This document shows, piece by piece, positions 1-6,242 of a stretch of DNA of 8,204 nt. The translations under genes were made by a program, and so were the position numbers. The notes under the pieces are model-generated. The model was not told the origin of the DNA, searched no databases, and saw nothing but the letters and a program-made list of their open reading frames with translations. Origin of the DNA: Spirochaeta sp. (GTDB taxonomy: Bacteria > Spirochaetota > Spirochaetia > DSM-27196 > Alkalispirochaetaceae); contig JAQIBO010000445.1 of the NCBI GenBank assembly GCA_027859055.1, positions 1 to 8,204 of the forward strand, written 5' to 3'. Each line of letters opens with the position of its first letter. The first letter of the stretch is position 1.

Positions 1-1805
1 GAGGCCATCTCTTCCGAGGCGGAGGCGTTGCGCTGGACGACCTGGTCAAGCTGCATGAGTGCCTGGTTGATCTGGTCCGCACCGCTGTTCTGCTCCCCGC
101 TTGACGCGCTGATCTCCTGTACCAGTTCGGCGGTTTTCTGAATATCGGGGATAATGCCGTTGATCATCTCGCCCGCTTTTTCCGCCACTTCCACGCTGCT
201 TCGGGAAAGATCTGCGATTTCTCCGGCGGCAACCTGGCTCCGTTCGGCGAGTTTACGTACCTCGCTGGCCACAACGGCGAACCCTTTTCCGTGTTCCCCG
301 GCGCGGGCGGCTTCGATCGCCGCGTTGAGGGCGAGGAGGTTGGTGTTGCGGGCGATTTCATCGATGATCGTGATCTTGTCCGAGATTTCCCGCATCGCCT
401 CGACGGTCTGGTTGACCGCGGTGCCGCCCTCTTCGGCGTTTTTCGCGGCCTGACGCGACATCGAGTCGGTCTGTTGCGCATTGTCCGAGTTTTGCCGGAT
501 ATTGGAGCTCATCTGTTCCATCGAGGAGGAGACCTCTTCGGCGCTTGCAGCCTGCTCGGTGGCGCCCTCGGAGAGTTGTTGCGCCGTGCTGCTCATCTCT
601 TCACTTCCGGAGGCGACGTTACCCGAGGCGGACTGAACGTCACGCATGACGCCCACCAGCTGATCCCGCATCTCCTGTAACGCCCTGGCCAGAATACCGA
701 TTTCATCTTTCTGGTCTACGTCGAGCCGCGCAGTAAGATCGCCTGCCGCCATGACCTGCGCGAAGGTAACACCGCGACTCACCGGTTTCACAATCATGTT
801 CGCCACCAGCAGCGCCGTGATCGCCACAAGTACTGCGGCTACCAGGGCAACAAGTACAATCGCCATGACGAGAGTTCTCACCGGAGCGCGGACTTCCGCC
901 TCGTCGATCTCGGCAATAATGGCCCACGTATTGTCGTACACGGAAATGGGAGCGTACGCGGAATAGACGATGCCGCCCACATAATCCTCGATAATCGCTG
1001 CGTCGGTGACCTCACTCAGCGCTTCTCGACTGGCACGGGTATCTACCGAGCCGATCTCCGGTCGAGCAAACGAGGCATTCACGCTGTGCGTATCGGGGGC
1101 CAGGTATGAGTCGGACCGCATCAGCTGGTTCGGACCAACCAGATACGTTTCACCGGTTTCGCCCATTCCGGTACGCTCCTGCATGATTCCGTTGATCTGA
1201 TCCAACGGCAGCTGCAGTGCCACCACAACTTCTACCTCGTTGCCAATCACTAACGGCTCCGCGACAAAGGCCGCCGGTTCACCCCCGGACGGTGCGTATG
1301 GCTGAAAATCACCGAATCCGAAACGACGCGTATCGAGCGCTTCCTCCACCGCATGAGCCAGACTGGAATCGGAGTACTCCCCGGTGAGAATATTGGTTCC
1401 GTAGTCGGCCTCTTTTGCTACCGAGTAGAACACGTCACCATCGGGATGGACCAGAAACAGATCATAATAGCCATAGGCTTCCACGTATTCGTTTAGAAAC
1501 TCGTCGGTATCTGAGCCAACCTCACGGGTACCGGATTCTGCGACAGCCACTTCTCCCGTCTCCACAAACGTTTCAACGGTATTTGTAAGGACATGCAGGT
1601 CTCCCGCCCGTTCCTCAAAATAGCTCGATATCTGTCCCGCTTTGATATCACGCACCGCTCGCAGCTGTGCAAAGGATGCCTCGTCCAATGCGGCGGTGGC
1701 ACTGGTCGCGGCATAGAATCCCACCACTGCCAGGGGGATAAGCCCGACTACCAGGAATAGGCCGATCAACTTCGGCTTTAACTTGATATTTTTCAATCTG
1801 ATCAT
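1..1805 (-). CDS. Methyl-accepting chemotaxis protein, Cache-type sensor (C-terminus beyond window)
   Basis: Transmembrane chemoreceptor that senses a periplasmic ligand and controls the CheA/CheW kinase complex. About 601 residues are visible from the ATG at 1805, which has GAGGAG about 7 nt upstream; the 3' end runs off the window. Order: basic N-terminus; TM1 (about 12-33); periplasmic region of about 270 residues with double-Cache features (about 36-305); TM2 (about 309-336); HAMP (about 337-390, with GDLT and DEIGILARAL); then the coiled-coil signalling domain. The hairpin tip is clear at about 480-515 (NTNLLALNAAIEAARAGE, then GKGFAVVA), so the family is certain. The ligand cannot be told from sequence; Cache receptors often bind amino acids or organic acids. 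The part lost at the border should hold the end of the descending coiled coil. Confidence 0.96.
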   Translation of the reverse strand, partial: MIRLKNIKLKPKLIGLFLVVGLIPLAVVGFYAATSATAALDEASFAQLRAVRDIKAGQISSYFEERAGDLHVLTNTVETFVETGEVAVAESGTREVGSDTDEFLNEYVEAYGYYDLFLVHPDGDVFYSVAKEADYGTNILTGEYSDSSLAHAVEEALDTRRFGFGDFQPYAPSGGEPAAFVAEPLVIGNEVEVVVALQLPLDQINGIMQERTGMGETGETYLVGPNQLMRSDSYLAPDTHSVNASFARPEIGSVDTRASREALSEVTDAAIIEDYVGGIVYSAYAPISVYDNTWAIIAEIDEAEVRAPVRTLVMAIVLVALVAAVLVAITALLVANMIVKPVSRGVTFAQVMAAGDLTARLDVDQKDEIGILARALQEMRDQLVGVMRDVQSASGNVASGSEEMSSTAQQLSEGATEQAASAEEVSSSMEQMSSNIRQNSDNAQQTDSMSRQAAKNAEEGGTAVNQTVEAMREISDKITIIDEIARNTNLLALNAAIEAARAGEHGKGFAVVASEVRKLAERSQVAAGEIADLSRSSVEVAEKAGEMINGIIPDIQKTAELVQEISASSGEQNSGADQINQALMQLDQVVQRNASASEEMA

Positions 1806-1875
1806 GATTCTCTCCTCATGTTGTGTAGACACCAATCTCTTGATGGTGGCGACGTGGATTTGCTGGTTGAGTACG

Positions 1876-1906
1876 TTTATAAATCGAAGGTTTCTCCCAG
1901 TCTCAA
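1876..1906 (-). promoter_or_regulatory. Possible sigma-70-type promoter for the chemoreceptor gene
   Basis: On the minus strand a TTGAGA (1906-1901) is followed, after 19 nt, by TATAAA (1881-1876), about 70 nt upstream of the chemoreceptor ATG. Each hexamer is 5/6 to consensus but the spacer is long. No clear sigma-28 (FliA) promoter was seen. Confidence 0.3.
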
Positions 1907-1908
1907 GC

Positions 1909-2226
1909 ATGTATCCCGGGACGTCAAGGACCCAGGATGAATTCATCTGGACCCTCTCTGATTTCATCTTGGCCGGTGCATTGTTGCTCGGGGCCGGTCT
2001 TGCTCGGTTTCGACCTCGTGGTATGGCTCGGACGATGTTTGCAACAGCGGGCTCTCAGGCGATAGTACCGGTGATTGCCATGGTGATCTGGCAGCCGCAG
2101 GTCGCGACGAGAGAAGAGATCATCGGCGTACTGGGAGTGTTTATTCTCAACGGCCTCTTCGTCCTGTTGTTCACCAGGTCTGCCCTGCTGTTCCGGAACG
2201 CCGCGAAGCAACCGGAACGGGGGTGA
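1909..2226 (+). CDS. Small membrane protein, apparently shortened by an internal deletion
   Basis: A 105-residue reading is obtained from the ATG at 1909; the frame is open back to 1783 but that part resembles nothing and has no ribosome-binding site. It looks like the two ends of a small multi-pass membrane family of unknown function that I recall as about 150-170 residues. Residues 10-31 (DEFIWTLSDFILAGALLLGA) match the family's first conserved segment. Residues 32-100 (ARFRPRGMARTMFATAGSQA, then FILNGLFVLLFTRSALLFR) match its last third. The middle, normally about 60 residues with another membrane segment, is missing, with the join at about 2001. No good Shine-Dalgarno precedes 1909, and the usual N-terminal membrane helix is not visible. 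It may be a pseudogene; the frame after the join is intact. Family assignment is from memory. Confidence 0.55.
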   Translation: MYPGTSRTQDEFIWTLSDFILAGALLLGAGLARFRPRGMARTMFATAGSQAIVPVIAMVIWQPQVATREEIIGVLGVFILNGLFVLLFTRSALLFRNAAKQPERG

Positions 2227-2266
2227 TCAACTGTCTGCTGTCGCCATGCTTCGATTCGTCAAATAT

Positions 2267-2842
2267 TCAAATTTTCAACACACCCCGAAAACCGCGGGAG
2301 GCGTAATATGATTCTGCGCCGTTGTGGTACAGAAAGACAGCATCGTAGCGACGGTCACAAAAGAGAGCACCGCCACGTGTTCTGATCTCGCCTGGAGTTT
2401 TGACCCAGCTCGATGTCTTGAGATCAAACTCACCAAGCTTCTGCAGCTGTCGGTATTGTTGTTCCGTTACGATTTCGATTCCCATTCGGGTAGCCATACC
2501 CACCGCGCTATCCTTCGGCTTATGCTCTTTTCTTGACTCCAATGCTTCCGGATCGTAACAAACGCTTCGGCGGCCTTTGGGACTTTCGGCTGAACAATCG
2601 CAAAACACGTACTCGCCCGGCTCCGCTTCAAGACACACAACATCCGGCTCCCCGCCGGTACGCTCCATTTCATGAAGTGACCATAGTTTCTCGGGCTGAT
2701 CTTTCAGCTTCACAGCAATTCTCACCCATTCAAGATCTTGATGACGATTTGCGTTTGCGTGAAAACGCGCTTTCAGGAGGCTGAGTAGTTGTTCCTGCTC
2801 GTCCGGCGAGAATTCATTTTCCGTGTTACTGCTGATAGACAT
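2267..2842 (-). CDS. DUF4256 family protein
   Basis: A soluble protein of 191 residues from the ATG at 2842, of the DUF4256 family, whose function is unknown. The match runs the full length: LLSLLKARFHANANRHQDLEW near residues 19-39, EKLWSLHEMERTGGEPDVV (51-69), CDCSAESPKGRRSVCYD (81-97), EALESRKEHKP, then a C-terminal block ending YHNGAESYYASRGFRG. The frame opens further back to 2917, but that would overlap the preceding gene by about 60 nt, and family members start near the chosen methionine. The start lies 13 nt after the stop of the upstream membrane-protein gene and has only a weak Shine-Dalgarno, which fits translational coupling. Three cysteines lie in the central block (C81, C83, C95); I know of no catalytic assignment. 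Confidence 0.9.
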   Translation of the reverse strand: MSISSNTENEFSPDEQEQLLSLLKARFHANANRHQDLEWVRIAVKLKDQPEKLWSLHEMERTGGEPDVVCLEAEPGEYVFCDCSAESPKGRRSVCYDPEALESRKEHKPKDSAVGMATRMGIEIVTEQQYRQLQKLGEFDLKTSSWVKTPGEIRTRGGALFCDRRYDAVFLYHNGAESYYASRGFRGVLKI

Positions 2843-2855
2843 ACCGTTACACCAA

Positions 2856-3242
2856 TTACTGACCGTTAGCGACAAGTTCCCGGAAGACGTAGCGCACGAG
2901 TCCATCGGTGCCGACATCCATGACTACCCGCTGGCCATCGGTTAGCCCGTCGAGGAGCTTCTCCGCCTCGTGTGGATCGATGCCAAACTCTAACACGACA
3001 TTCGAAACATTGAGTACACCGGCGTGCCGCTGTGCCAATCGGTAGACCTCCGGCGCTGCAGATCGTCCCCGGGTCTCGGGCGCAGCGCGTTCTGGATTGA
3101 TTCTGTCTTGTCTACGTGAACCGTCACGATCACCGAACGCACGAAGAACAAGATAAATCCCGCCGCCCAATAGTAGTAACGGTATTAGACCGAACAAAGG
3201 GAAACCCATTCCAAAGCCTCCCAGACCCCATCCGTGCATCAT
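2856..3242 (-). CDS. Small membrane protein with winged-helix-like C-terminal domain
   Basis: This 128-residue protein has a short Met/His/Gly-rich N-terminus (MMHGWGLGGFGMG), one membrane helix at about 14-35, and a charged linker (about 36-62). A compact domain at about 64-123 follows (EVYRLAQRHAGVLNVSNVVL, then a helix and a strand pair ending VRYVF). The pattern of an LAxxHxGVLxVS helix, xEFGIxxxEAxxLLDxL and a two-strand wing resembles small winged-helix domains found in bacterial membrane-anchored proteins. I cannot name a family. It starts 15 nt after the exported Gly/Met-rich protein and ends 13 nt before DUF4256, so the three are probably one transcript. Two adjacent ATG codons (3242, 3239) are possible starts. 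Short MMHGWG-type membrane proteins often sit in metal-resistance loci, which is only suggestive here. Confidence 0.8.
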   Translation of the reverse strand: MMHGWGLGGFGMGFPLFGLIPLLLLGGGIYLVLRAFGDRDGSRRQDRINPERAAPETRGRSAAPEVYRLAQRHAGVLNVSNVVLEFGIDPHEAEKLLDGLTDGQRVVMDVGTDGLVRYVFRELVANGQ

Positions 3243-3257
3243 AATGTTATCTCGTCA

Positions 3258-3794
3258 TCAGCGTCGTCGGCCGCCGAAAGTCCCAAGCTCTTGTCCGCGG
3301 GGTCCCCACCAGCCGGTATCGTCATCCTCATCGTAGGCGCCATACCCGCCCATCATACCCGGGCCGTAACCGCCGCGACCAGCGTTGCCGCCCCGCATCA
3401 TTCCGGGTCCGTGACCCCAGCCACCGGCAACACCGTCAGGCAGGACCACTCTTACGCCGTCTGCCTCGATCGCCTGGACATGCAGCACCTTGGTGGTACC
3501 GAGAAGATCGGGGTCGGAAAACTCCGTTGCATAACCGCTCACCTCGATCCGTTCGTTATTTTCTACGTCGACTTCTGACGCCAGCGTGGGATGGATCATC
3601 AGTTGATAGCGCTCGGCTCCAACAACCAAGACCGGAATCTCATTCTCCGCCAATTGTAACCTGCCGGCAATCTCACTCTCTTCGAGCGTTTCATCGTTCC
3701 ACATCAAGCCACCACCGGTAACCGGGCCCCAGGCGCTCACTCCAATAATCGCGATCGTCGCCAGGACGATCCCTATAACTACGGTACGTTTCAT
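3258..3794 (-). CDS. Exported Gly/Met-rich protein with OB-fold-like core
   Basis: This 178-residue protein has an N-terminal hydrophobic helix (about 4-20), giving a secreted or membrane-tethered product. A strand-rich domain at about 40-118 alternates hydrophobic and polar residues like small OB-fold or stress proteins of the envelope. A low-complexity tail follows (about 123-178), with GPGMM twice (129-133 and 144-148), HGPG, an acidic DEDDD run (155-159) and a basic RRR end. Met, His and acidic clusters like these can bind metals, but no exact copper motif is complete. The start is secure: AGGAGGTG lies 6 nt before the ATG at 3794. It is the first gene of the three-gene cluster and carries the 21-bp element in its promoter region. 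No named family is recognised. Confidence 0.85.
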   Translation of the reverse strand: MKRTVVIGIVLATIAIIGVSAWGPVTGGGLMWNDETLEESEIAGRLQLAENEIPVLVVGAERYQLMIHPTLASEVDVENNERIEVSGYATEFSDPDLLGTTKVLHVQAIEADGVRVVLPDGVAGGWGHGPGMMRGGNAGRGGYGPGMMGGYGAYDEDDDTGWWGPRGQELGTFGGRRR

Positions 3795-3823
3795 CGCACA
3801 CCTCCTGTCGTTGTCTGATTGTC

Positions 3824-3829
3824 ATACTA
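3824..3829 (-). promoter_or_regulatory. Candidate -10 element for the 3794-2267 gene cluster
   Basis: TAGTAT on the minus strand lies about 29 nt upstream of the ATG at 3794 and 7 nt downstream of the 21-bp element. There is no consensus -35 hexamer at the right distance; the element occupies that position, as at activator-dependent promoters. Confidence 0.35.
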
Positions 3830-3836
3830 CCGAAGG

Positions 3837-3857
3837 GATGTGAAGAAAGTTTGAAGC
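3837..3857 (-). promoter_or_regulatory. 21-bp shared element, copy 1 (candidate OmpR-type operator)
   Basis: Read on the minus strand it holds CTTCAAA, a TTT-rich gap, then CTTCACATC; the TTCA half-sites are 11 bp apart. It is identical to copy 2 (6222-6242) at 17 of 21 positions, in the same orientation relative to the downstream gene and at a similar distance from the start codon (43 and 35 nt). Direct half-sites one helical turn apart are typical of OmpR/PhoB-family binding sites. It also overlaps the presumed beginning of the decayed kinase on the plus strand. The regulator is unknown. Confidence 0.45.
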
Positions 3858-4696
3858 GGATGTATCGATTGTATGATCGCTGTCTATCGCTACCTCCTGG
3901 CGCGGATAGGCCGTCCCACGAGCGTATCCGCCCGGGTGGTGCATTCGGCGGTCCTGTCGCGGCGGTGGTATCTGCCATTTTTGCCGGCTCCTTTCGTGCG
4001 ATCCTCGGCGGCGGCGGAGTATTGGCAGGAGTGATCGGCGTTTCCCTGGCAGCCGCGTCTGGAATCTTACTTAATCGCTTTCGTCAGAGCTTTACATCAG
4101 TGAAAACCTCCGCCGTCAGTGCGCTTGTAGCGACAATTATCATCCTGCCTGGATTCCTTTTTGTAGACGACCTACAGACAGGCTGGAAGCTTATGAAGGC
4201 GATGATGCTGCCGTACGGATCCGCGATCTTCCTCGGCATCTTCTTTGTAGGCCTCCTGCTTGAACATCAGGTTGAACGGCAGCAGGTTGAACGAGCGTTA
4301 CGAGAAAGTGAAGAAAAATACCGGGTGCTATTTGAATCCTTTCCGCTGGGAATAGGAATTACGGATGAACAGGGAAACGTCGTCGAGACGAATTCAAATG
4401 ATTCGGAGTCCCAGCCCGACGAAACACGGGGACTGCACCGCTATGTCCCGGACGGTCAATCCTTCAGCTTAATCGATTCCGATGGCAAGACAGTCTCCCC
4501 AGACGACCTCCCCGGGCGAAAGGCGATCCGGGAAGGACGACGCATCGTGAGCGAAGAACTTGGTGTCGCAAGTGAGTCCGGCAGTATCACGTGGCTCAGT
4601 GTCACCGCTGCCCCGATCGCTCTCAAAGGCTACTCGAGATCATGGACAATGGAGTCGGACTATCGCAGGGCTTCAATCCACGCACCGAGGGTATAA
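3851..4696 (+). pseudogene. Decayed sensor histidine kinase (LytS-type membrane domain, PAS, ATPase scrap)
   Basis: The open frame (TTG 3851 or ATG 3860) codes for about 281 residues. Residues 29-138 match the later part of a 5TM-5TMR_LYT sensor domain (GGAFGGPVAAVVSAIFAGSF, then LGGGGVLAGVIGV and two more hydrophobic segments). Residues about 153-261 are a PAS domain (SEEKYRVLFESFPLGIGITD through ITWLSVTAAPIAL). After Y261 (4631) the similarity stops and a nonsense tail leads to TAA. In another frame, 4633-4692 encodes LLEIMDNGVGLSQGFNPRTE, the G1 box of a HisKA_2-type ATPase domain. So the end of PAS, the phosphoacceptor-His domain, the N box, and the G2 box with the C-terminus are all gone. 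The first membrane helices are also missing. As encoded it cannot be a kinase. It might still express a membrane PAS protein, but loss of function is the simpler reading. Confidence 0.75.
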
Positions 4697-4698
4697 CC

Positions 4699-5088
4699 AT
4701 GAACCATGACCGTGACCGTGACCGTGACCATGTGAAGATTCTGATTGTAGAGGATGAAGTCCTCATATCGATGCATCTGGCCCGCCAACTCGAACAGGCA
4801 GGTTATGTGGTATGCGGTCCGGTTACCAGCGGGGTGGCCGCTATCACCGCAGCAGAACAGCAGAAGCCCGATGTGGTACTTATGGACATTCGACTACCCG
4901 GCGAAATGGACGGCATCGAAGCGGGAGGTACGATTACCGAACGGCACGGTATTCCCGTGATATTTCTCACCGGATACTCAGATTCTACGATCGAGTCCAG
5001 GGCACAAGCTGTTACCGCGGCAAAAGTTCTCGGAAAGCCCGCCTCCATCAGTGAGATTGCAACGGAGATCGACCGGCTACTTGCCTGA
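4699..5088 (+). CDS. Receiver-only response regulator
   Basis: A single CheY-like receiver domain of 129 residues with no output domain. Landmarks are the acidic pair E18-D19 (ILIVEDE), the phospho-acceptor D63 (VVLMDIRLPGEMDGIEA), T91 (VIFLTGYSD) and K113 (LGKP). The GEMDGIEA and FLTGYSD signatures are typical of receivers partnered with HisKA_2/HWE kinases. The start at 4699 is chosen for GAGGG about 7 nt upstream. The same frame is open upstream through the ATPase remnant of the decayed kinase, so the ancestral pair was adjacent. The N-terminus is an unusual Asp-Arg run coded by a TGACCR hexamer repeat. Without its kinase it is either an orphan or served by another kinase, such as the one at 6709-8204. 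Signalling would be by protein contact, not DNA binding. Confidence 0.9.
   Translation: MNHDRDRDRDHVKILIVEDEVLISMHLARQLEQAGYVVCGPVTSGVAAITAAEQQKPDVVLMDIRLPGEMDGIEAGGTITERHGIPVIFLTGYSDSTIESRAQAVTAAKVLGKPASISEIATEIDRLLA
4707..4730 (+). repeat. Short tandem hexamer repeat (TGACCR x4)
   Basis: Three exact TGACCG units and a fourth TGACCA lie at the very start of the receiver gene and encode alternating Asp-Arg. A 6-bp unit keeps the reading frame when copy number changes, so any slippage alters only the length of the N-terminal tail. Confidence 0.8.
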
Positions 5089-5101
5089 CGGAGAAGGTTT
5101 T

Positions 5102-5293
5102 TTACACTTCACGGCCGAGAAACGTATCGATAGCTGCATCATTAATATAGCCAAGTTCAACGGCTATCTCTCCAAACAGTCGGTCGGGCTCTTCTTTTTG
5201 GCGGTCAAGTATCTCGTCGCGCTGCTCAGGCGTCATGGCCCCTATCTTGACCAGAAACTCACCAATGCGTTCCTGGGAAGTGTCACTTTCCAT
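5102..5293 (-). CDS. Stand-alone MshEN-like small protein
   Basis: This 63-residue protein is preceded by AAGGAG about 7 nt before the ATG at 5293. The sequence RIGEFLVKIGAMTPEQRDEI (9-28), then DRLFGEIAVELGYINDAAID, has the paired 'IGExLVxxGxMTxEQ...xxGEIxVELGYI' pattern of MshEN (GspE N-terminal) domains. In type II secretion and type IV pilus ATPases those domains come before the ATPase, and some bind cyclic-di-GMP. Here the domain is alone and carries no ATPase, so a small regulatory or adaptor role is possible; c-di-GMP binding is speculation, as the full two-motif signature is not clear. It converges with the receiver gene (13 nt gap) and lies 85 nt downstream of cueP on the same strand. 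Confidence 0.75.
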   Translation of the reverse strand: MESDTSQERIGEFLVKIGAMTPEQRDEILDRQKEEPDRLFGEIAVELGYINDAAIDTFLGREV

Positions 5294-5346
5294 ACCATCT
5301 CCTTACTAAGCCGCTGCATTTCGGTCCGACCCTGGTAGTTGGCTTC

Positions 5347-5369
5347 AAGAGACGCCCCCACCGTCTTTT
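5347..5369 (-). terminator. Weak hairpin just after the cueP-like gene
   Basis: AGACG (5350-5354) can pair with CGTCT (5362-5366) around a 7-nt loop. The stem extends to AAG/TTT on the plus strand with one G-U pair. It begins about 10 nt after the cueP stop codon, a reasonable place for a terminator, but the minus-strand T tract is poor (CTCTTG). The plus-strand reading has a better T run, yet no plus-strand gene ends nearby. Confidence 0.25.
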
Positions 5370-5378
5370 ATCCTGCGA

Positions 5379-6032
5379 TCATAGAACGAGCTGCATGTCA
5401 GTAATACACGTCCGGTCGTCCGGCTCCGTCGCAATTATGCGCGTCGCTGTGCCGCCACCGCCACTGACCGTGACGTTGAACTCGCTACCGGCGGGTAACC
5501 AGAGTTCAAAGAATCCGTTATCGCCGGTCTGTATCGTTTCGTTTCGATATTCGGTTCCGTCGGTATGGGTCACAGCAACATCAAACTCCTGATCCGGCAA
5601 TTCACCTTGGCATCCGTTGATACTGTGGATCTCGCAGGGATGAGTGGTGGTGACATACGGCGCGATGGAAACGACCATGGTTTCGCCAGGGATCGGGACA
5701 ACTTTCACCGTTCCATCGGGAAAGCCAAACTGAATGCTATCGTGGGCCAGTGCCGTACGAACGGCGGGCTCGACAGTTCGCCACTGATTGGCTAACTGGA
5801 GCGCGCTCCGGGCATCATCCACCGGTACCATCGCCCGCAGGGCTTGCCTCTGCTCCGTCTCGATGCTGGAGGCCGTCGGTTCTTCCGTCCCAGCGGGAGC
5901 CGCGGTTGCCGTTTCGGGGCTTCCTTGTTCGCCGCTGACGACAAAAAAGACTGCAGTGATCATGAGGAGGAGAGCCGCCACACCGCCCAATGCGAAAATC
6001 GGGCCACGGCGCGGTTTGCGTCGCGCGGTCAT
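5379..6032 (-). CDS. cueP: CueP-like periplasmic copper-binding protein
   Basis: A 217-residue homologue of CueP, the periplasmic copper protein first known from Salmonella, where it binds copper and delivers it to SodC or limits its toxicity. There is a basic N-terminus and a hydrophobic helix (about 11-32), then a low-complexity Ala/Thr/Glu linker (about 37-60); the helix is either a signal peptide or a membrane anchor. The conserved core runs from about 64 to the end and contains HPCEIHSINGCQGEL (131-145), GDNGFFELWLPAG (170-182) and DRTCITDMQL near the C-terminus. Cysteines C133, C141 (eight apart) and C209 match the three conserved CueP cysteines. The start at 6032 overlaps the stop of the preceding small ORF (ATGA), implying coupled translation. 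A GGGGGTG lies 4 nt upstream. Confidence 0.9.
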   Translation of the reverse strand: MTARRKPRRGPIFALGGVAALLLMITAVFFVVSGEQGSPETATAAPAGTEEPTASSIETEQRQALRAMVPVDDARSALQLANQWRTVEPAVRTALAHDSIQFGFPDGTVKVVPIPGETMVVSIAPYVTTTHPCEIHSINGCQGELPDQEFDVAVTHTDGTEYRNETIQTGDNGFFELWLPAGSEFNVTVSGGGGTATRIIATEPDDRTCITDMQLVL

Positions 6033-6187
6033 GCGACACCCCCAAAGGAATGGCCGACCGTTTCAACCGCGCCGGCGTATTGGTTGTCTGCAACGGGCGA
6101 CATGTCTTCTATGTTTTCGAGGTCCGTCTGAACGCGCATCGCGCGGTGTTCACGATTCACACCTTGAATTCGTATCTGTTGGGGCAT
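6029..6187 (-). CDS. 52-residue ORF translationally coupled to cueP, unknown function
   Basis: Starts at the ATG at 6187, with a very strong AGGAGGAGG about 7 nt upstream, and ends by overlapping cueP (TGA/ATG sharing 4 nt). The product is polar and charged (MPQQIRIQGVNREHRAMRVQ at the N-terminus, acidic middle, Gly-Val end), with one His near each end (14, 46), no Cys, no signal peptide and no membrane helix, so it is probably cytoplasmic. I do not recognise a family. The evidence that it is real is the ribosome-binding site, the overlap with cueP and its place right after a good promoter. It might also be a leader ORF that sets cueP translation. An upstream in-frame start at 6250 is rejected because it would cover the promoter. 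Confidence 0.65.
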   Translation of the reverse strand: MPQQIRIQGVNREHRAMRVQTDLENIEDMSPVADNQYAGAVETVGHSFGGVA

Positions 6188-6212
6188 CGTTTTCCTCCTC
6201 CTGCAAACTACG

Positions 6213-6240
6213 AGTATAGGCGATGTGAAAAATGATTCAA
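6213..6240 (-). promoter_or_regulatory. Promoter for the small ORF-cueP pair
   Basis: Minus-strand TTGAAT (6240-6235), a 16-nt spacer, then TATACT (6218-6213), with the start codon 25 nt beyond. The hexamers are 4/6 and 5/6 to the sigma-70 consensus. The -35 region and spacer coincide with copy 2 of the 21-bp element. Confidence 0.55.
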
Positions 6241-6242
6241 GC
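6222..6242 (-). promoter_or_regulatory. 21-bp shared element, copy 2 (candidate OmpR-type operator)
   Basis: Read on the minus strand it holds CTTGAAT, a T-rich gap, then TTCACATC, with half-sites 11 bp apart. It matches copy 1 (3837-3857) at 17 of 21 positions. It ends 3 nt before the -10 TATACT of the cueP pair and sits about 48 nt from the divergent DF-family gene, so one site could serve both directions. Confidence 0.45.

Noticed and set aside
154..680. Plus-strand open frames opposite the chemoreceptor
   Set aside because: They mirror the highly conserved signalling domain on the other strand and give low-complexity, unrecognisable products.
1783..1908. Upstream extension of the small membrane protein frame to an ATG at 1783
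   Set aside because: It would overlap the chemoreceptor start, has no ribosome-binding site, and the added residues do not resemble the family's N-terminus.
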